This document shows positions 6,467 to 8,353 of a stretch of 8,353 nt of DNA, piece after piece. The notes below the pieces were generated by a model. It was not told the DNA's origin and did no database searches. It saw nothing but the letters and a program-made list of their open reading frames with translations. Position 1 is the stretch's first letter. Each line of letters begins with the position of its first letter. A program made the translations under genes and the position numbers. Source of the stretch: Bacillota bacterium (lineage in GTDB: Bacteria; Bacillota; Clostridia; Peptostreptococcales; Anaerovoracaceae). The stretch spans positions 1-8,353 of the forward strand of contig JAFYKS010000456.1 in NCBI GenBank assembly GCA_017537495.1, written 5' to 3'.

Positions 6467-6691
6467 TTATTGTTCCGAGTTCCCCTCATCCCCCGGAACC
6501 CACTCCAGAATGTCACCGGGCTGACAGTCCAGGGCACGGCAGATTTTGTCCAGTGTCTCGATACGGATGGCTTTGGCCTTCCCATTTTTTAAAATAGAAA
6601 TGTTGGCCATAGTAATTCCAACCCGTTCCGAAAGCTCAGTGACACTCATCTTCCGCTTGGCCAGCATGACATCAATATTTACGATAATCAT
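6467..6691 (-). CDS. Small XRE-family transcriptional regulator (YozG-like)
   Basis: This 74-residue protein consists almost wholly of one helix-turn-helix domain of the Cro/XRE family. KMSVTELSERVGITMANISILKNGK spans residues 14-38, with the typical second element RIETLDKICRALDCQPGDIL at 43-62. The start at ATG 6691 is preceded by AGGAGG at a short spacing of about four bases, and lies eight bases after the stop of the DUF2975 gene, so the two are one operon. Small XRE proteins of this form commonly follow DUF2975 membrane proteins in Bacillota. The pair is generally taken as a regulator whose activity may be linked to the membrane partner, but its signal is unknown. Autoregulation of the operon promoter is likely by analogy with such pairs and is not shown here. 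Confidence 0.9.
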   Translation of the reverse strand: MIIVNIDVMLAKRKMSVTELSERVGITMANISILKNGKAKAIRIETLDKICRALDCQPGDILEWVPGDEGNSEQ

Positions 6692-6699
6692 AGGCCCTC

Positions 6700-7176
6700 C
6701 TATACTGTCAGGTCATTTTCCGCCTGAATGACCGCTGCCTTGTACACCAGATGAGACAGTGCCGCAGCTGCCACACCGATACCCACACCGAATACATCAA
6801 CAGCCAGAGAAATCAGGAAAATACCCGGATTATTCATATTCAGCATCAGGAACAGAACGTTCCCTGCAAAGAAATATGCCACATCCCCTAAAAACAGCTG
6901 TGCAATATTCATCATTCGAATTGCATTTTCTTCACAGAACGAATTGTCAGCCTTTATCTCGCCGCACACGTGCCAGAACTCAAAGAGTGCCAAATAGCAC
7001 GGTATCCCTGTCCCCCACAGGAATAAGAGCCACGGCCAGAATGCACTCACCAGTCCGGTATCCTCCACCAAATCCTTCCCCACGGTCGGCAGAACCAGAA
7101 AATATACCACCGCCCCAATGATGGCAAGCCCGATACAAATCACTTTCAGCAAATCTGCAAGTTTTCTCTGCGTCAT
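6700..7176 (-). CDS. DUF2975 family membrane protein
   Basis: This 158-residue protein has four predicted membrane helices (about residues 9-30, 45-67, 93-113 and 117-142). The cytosolic stretch EIKADNSFCEENAIRMMNIAQ (73-93; key residues F80, N84 and A85) is typical of DUF2975. The start at ATG 7176 is preceded by AGAAGGAGGTG seven bases upstream, the best ribosome binding site of the window. The gene has its own promoter (7203-7231) and is followed by a small XRE regulator eight bases downstream. Biochemical function is unknown for the family. Its constant pairing with a YozG-like regulator suggests that it senses or relays a membrane signal, or holds the regulator at the membrane. No catalytic motif is visible. 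Confidence 0.85.
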   Translation of the reverse strand: MTQRKLADLLKVICIGLAIIGAVVYFLVLPTVGKDLVEDTGLVSAFWPWLLFLWGTGIPCYLALFEFWHVCGEIKADNSFCEENAIRMMNIAQLFLGDVAYFFAGNVLFLMLNMNNPGIFLISLAVDVFGVGIGVAAAALSHLVYKAAVIQAENDLTV

Positions 7177-7202
7177 AATCCCGCACCTCCTTCTGTACTT
7201 TT

Positions 7203-7231
7203 ATAGTATGCCCGTCGATGCGAAAAGTCAA
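7203..7231 (-). promoter_or_regulatory. Promoter of the DUF2975-XRE operon
   Basis: On the minus strand TTGACT (7231-7226) and TACTAT (7208-7203) are separated by 17 bases. Transcription should start near 7196, leaving about 20 bases before ATG 7176. The promoter lies just after the end of the FTR-like gene on the same strand, with no terminator seen between, so read-through from that gene is also possible. Confidence 0.8.
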
Positions 7232-7237
7232 TATATT

Positions 7238-7256
7238 TTTATCGTAATTCGAGAAA
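7238..7256. promoter_or_regulatory. Imperfect dyad upstream of the DUF2975 promoter, possible operator
   Basis: On the plus strand TTATCGTAATTCGAGAA (7239-7255) is an imperfect palindrome, with TCG on one side and CGA on the other and outer TT/AA arms; about six of eight base pairs match. It lies about seven bases upstream of the -35 box. XRE regulators bind dyads of this size, so it could be an autoregulatory site. A chance match in AT-rich DNA is possible. Confidence 0.35.
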
Positions 7257-7263
7257 TTTTTAT

Positions 7264-7464
7264 TTAGTCTCTGCTCTTATAATACAGCATGCAATGGCAG
7301 TACCCCTCAAAATCCGGGTCTGCAATCTGATTCTTGAACTCCTGGCAGATGCACTTGTTTTCTTCTGTCCGCTGGAGACGGCATGGGCAGTAACCGCCTG
7401 TCCGCTTCAGACCCTCACGGATATCCGCCACGATTTCTTTATTTTCATTTAATTTTACAGCCAT
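7264..7464 (-). CDS. Ferredoxin-thioredoxin reductase-like catalytic-chain protein (six Cys)
   Basis: This 66-residue protein is start-fixed at ATG 7464 by GGGGAGG seven bases upstream; a longer frame from 7497 starts upstream of that site. It has three Cys-x-Cys pairs: CPC (26-28), CIC (38-40) and CHC (56-58). The CPC...CHC frame, the flanking GGYCPCR and the ending YCHCMLYYK are those of the catalytic beta chain of ferredoxin-thioredoxin reductase. That enzyme uses a [4Fe-4S] cluster and a nearby disulfide to reduce thioredoxin with electrons from ferredoxin. The first and last pairs are 30 residues apart as in the plant enzyme, but the middle pair is shifted towards the N-terminus (gaps of 9 and 15 instead of 16 and 8). 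No variable chain, thioredoxin or ferredoxin gene is nearby. It is probably a cytosolic disulfide reductase or iron-sulfur protein; the substrate is unknown. No clear promoter was found upstream. Confidence 0.8.
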   Translation of the reverse strand: MAVKLNENKEIVADIREGLKRTGGYCPCRLQRTEENKCICQEFKNQIADPDFEGYCHCMLYYKSRD

Positions 7465-7505
7465 GTTTTTTCCTCCCCGCAAAATATCTTTTTTCACTGT
7501 CTATA

Positions 7506-7534
7506 CTTTACCACAATTTCTTTTTCTTTACCAC
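7506..7534. repeat. Direct repeat CTTTACCAC, two copies 20 bp apart
   Basis: The nine-base sequence CTTTACCAC occurs at 7506-7514 and 7526-7534 on the plus strand (GTGGTAAAG on the other strand), with a pyrimidine-rich spacer. The period of 20 bp is about two helical turns. It lies in the 148-base divergent region, between the FTR-like start and the DUF134 promoter. It may be a binding site for a regulator of the FTR-like gene, but no protein is known to me for it. Confidence 0.4.
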
Positions 7535-7544
7535 GGTTTCGTTA

Positions 7545-7573
7545 TTGACTTATGTCAGGAATGGGCGTATACT
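7545..7573 (+). promoter_or_regulatory. Promoter of the DUF134-NifX operon
   Basis: On the plus strand TTGACT (7545-7550) and TATACT (7568-7573) are separated by 17 bases. Transcription should start near 7580, giving a leader of about 33 bases before ATG 7613. The -35 box is overlapped by one palindrome copy, and the start of the transcript by the other, so repression by a bound dimer is easy to imagine. Confidence 0.85.
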
Positions 7574-7599
7574 GAAATCATCATAAGTGACATATGTCA
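7546..7599. promoter_or_regulatory. Paired 12-bp palindromes, likely operator for the DUF134 operon
   Basis: TGACATATGTCA (7588-7599) is a perfect 12-bp palindrome. TGACTTATGTCA (7546-7557) is the same with one changed base. Their starts are 42 bp apart, four helical turns, so bound dimers would face the same side. One overlaps the -35 box and the other lies between the predicted transcription start and the ribosome binding site. Similarity continues a few bases past each copy (CAG, then purines). Autoregulation by the DUF134 protein is the simplest reading, but it is inference. Confidence 0.6.
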
Positions 7600-7612
7600 G
7601 AAAGGAGCCACC

Positions 7613-7963
7613 ATGCCAAGACCATGTAAGAGACGGCGCATCTGTGCTTTGCCCGGTGCTCTCAGCTTCGGCCCAATCGGATGCCAGACCGGACACGACA
7701 GCCGGGATCCTGTGGCCATGACCCTGGATGAATATGAAACCATCCGTCTGATGGATCTTCTTGGATATACCCAGGAAGAAGCTGCAGTCAGCATGGACGT
7801 AGCCAGAACCACGGTGCAGGCCATTTATGAAAATGCGCGCCGGAAACTGGCACAGGCTCTGTGTGAAAGCCGCCAGCTTCGCATTGAAGGCGGAAATTAT
7901 ATTTTGTGTGAAGGCAGAGGACGGGGCTGCAGCTGCCGCCGCTGTCAGAATGAGGAGGAATAA
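7613..7963 (+). CDS. DUF134 (UPF0251) family DNA-binding protein
   Basis: This 116-residue protein starts at ATG 7613 after AAAGGAG, six bases upstream. The frame extends upstream to 7463 only through promoter DNA. The family core is seen in order: a basic, cysteine-containing N-terminus (MPRPCKRRRIC, then FGPIG at 19-23), MTLDEYETIRLMDLLGYTQE (36-55), a sigma-70-region-4-like helix-turn-helix (about 52-82; AARTTVQAIYENARRKLA-like, with V63-R65-T67 and Y72), and RIEGGNYILC (90-99). The tail holds C99, C106, C108 and C111 in a CSC-RR-C arrangement, which could bind a metal or an iron-sulfur cluster together with C5, C11 or C24. DUF134 genes often sit beside NifB/NifX-type genes in anaerobes, as here: the next gene starts five bases after this stop. 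It is probably the operon's regulator; its signal is unknown. The two palindromes at its promoter are candidate targets. Confidence 0.92.
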   Translation: MPRPCKRRRICALPGALSFGPIGCQTGHDSRDPVAMTLDEYETIRLMDLLGYTQEEAAVSMDVARTTVQAIYENARRKLAQALCESRQLRIEGGNYILCEGRGRGCSCRRCQNEEE

Positions 7964-7967
7964 CAGT

Positions 7968-8353
7968 ATGAAAATTGCAGTAACTTACGAAAACGGTCAG
8001 ATTTTCCAGCACTTCGGTCGTACCGAACAGTTTAAGATTTATACCGTAGAAGACGGTGCAGTTGTTTCCAGCGAAGTAATCGGAAACGACGGCTTCGGTC
8101 ACGGCGCACTGGCAGGCTACCTGGCAGAAACCGGTGTTTCCGCACTGATCTGCGGCGGCATGGGCATGGGTGCAAGAATTGCTCTGGATAATGCTGATAT
8201 CGAAGTATATGCAGGTGTTTCCGGTGATGCAGATGCTGCAGTAGCTGCTCTGCTGGCAGGCGATCTGGACGCAGGAAACGAACCAAACTGTAACTGCGGC
8301 GGCCACCATGATCACGGACACCACCATCACCACCATCATGAACACGAGCACGG
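7968..8353 (+). CDS. NifB/NifX-type (dinitrogenase iron-molybdenum cofactor family) protein, C-terminus cut by window edge
   Basis: The frame starts at ATG 7968 behind GAGGAGG (nine bases) and runs open to the right edge, giving 128 complete codons plus two bases of the next. Residues 1-100 form the single RNase-H-like domain of the NifX/NifB C-terminal family: MKIAVTYENGQIFQHFGRTE, then YTVEDG, GHGALAGYLAETGVSALICG and GGMGMGAR (63-70). In relatives this family binds iron-molybdenum cofactor precursors or other metal clusters. In non-nitrogen-fixing anaerobes its job is not known. From residue 108 the chain turns into a metal-binding tail: two cysteines (CNC), then 11 histidines among 16 residues up to 128. 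The tail may go on past the edge. The gene shares the DUF134 operon. No nitrogenase gene is in the window, so a general role in metal or iron-sulfur handling is more likely than nitrogen fixation. Confidence 0.9.
   Translation, partial: MKIAVTYENGQIFQHFGRTEQFKIYTVEDGAVVSSEVIGNDGFGHGALAGYLAETGVSALICGGMGMGARIALDNADIEVYAGVSGDADAAVAALLAGDLDAGNEPNCNCGGHHDHGHHHHHHHEHEH

Noticed and set aside
7465..7560. A promoter for the FTR-like gene on the minus strand
   Set aside because: TATAGA-like and TAAAGT-like hexamers occur, but none has an acceptable -35 box at 16-18 bases, so none is called.
7463..7612. An extended N-terminus for the DUF134 protein
   Set aside because: It would run through the promoter and palindromes; the family N-terminus MPRP and the ribosome binding site fix ATG 7613.
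7788..8351. A 187-codon open frame on the minus strand at the right end
   Set aside because: It is antisense to the DUF134 and NifX-type genes, both of which have family motifs and good ribosome binding sites.
8282..8353. The His-codon run as a CRISPR or other DNA repeat
   Set aside because: It is simple CAC/CAT codon repetition in frame with the NifX-type gene, with no spacer pattern.

Overview
The window reads as chromosomal DNA of a low- to mid-GC anaerobic Bacillota (Clostridia is my best guess; Negativicutes is possible; no species can be named). The grounds are near-consensus sigma-A promoters with 17-bp spacers, strong AGGAGG-type ribosome binding sites, tightly overlapping genes, and a gene set common in gut and fermentative anaerobes: a DUF134/NifB-NifX pair, a DUF2975/XRE pair and a stand-alone ferredoxin-thioredoxin-reductase-like protein. 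No mobile element, tRNA, rRNA or CRISPR array was seen.

Left three quarters (about 1-6400), all on the minus strand: one long operon for a multisubunit cation/proton antiporter of the Mrp/Mnh type, in the gene order of the antiporter part of archaeal Mbh hydrogenase. From the promoter at 6364-6392 leftward it encodes MrpE, MrpF, MrpG, a free DUF4040/MbhD-like subunit, an MbhE-MnhB (MrpB) fusion, MrpC, an MrpD-like channel subunit, a second channel subunit of NuoL/MrpA-like character, a 76-residue two-helix membrane protein, and the first 99 residues of what looks like a third channel subunit, cut by the left edge. No full-length MrpA is present: its usual C-terminal pieces (MbhD and MbhE) are supplied by separate genes. 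Neighbouring genes overlap or lie 0-1 base apart, so translation is probably coupled. The products should form a membrane complex coupling proton and Na+ movement. Whether it stands alone or belongs to a larger redox complex would be decided by genes left of the window.

Middle (6426-7231, minus strand): a two-gene operon for a DUF2975 four-helix membrane protein and a small YozG-like XRE regulator. It has its own promoter and a strong intrinsic terminator just before the antiporter promoter. To its right lies a 66-residue ferredoxin-thioredoxin-reductase-like protein with six cysteines (7264-7464, minus strand).

Right end (7545-8353, plus strand), divergent from the rest: a DUF134 regulator followed by a NifB/NifX-type protein with a histidine-rich tail, cut by the right edge. 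Their promoter is flanked by two copies of a 12-bp palindrome (TGACATATGTCA and a one-mismatch copy) exactly 42 bp apart, which look like a paired operator.

Most of the window belongs to known families. The points worth a second look are the three-channel, MrpA-less antiporter layout, the histidine-rich loops at matching places in two channel subunits, the paired palindromes at the DUF134 promoter, and the changed cysteine spacing in the FTR-like protein.
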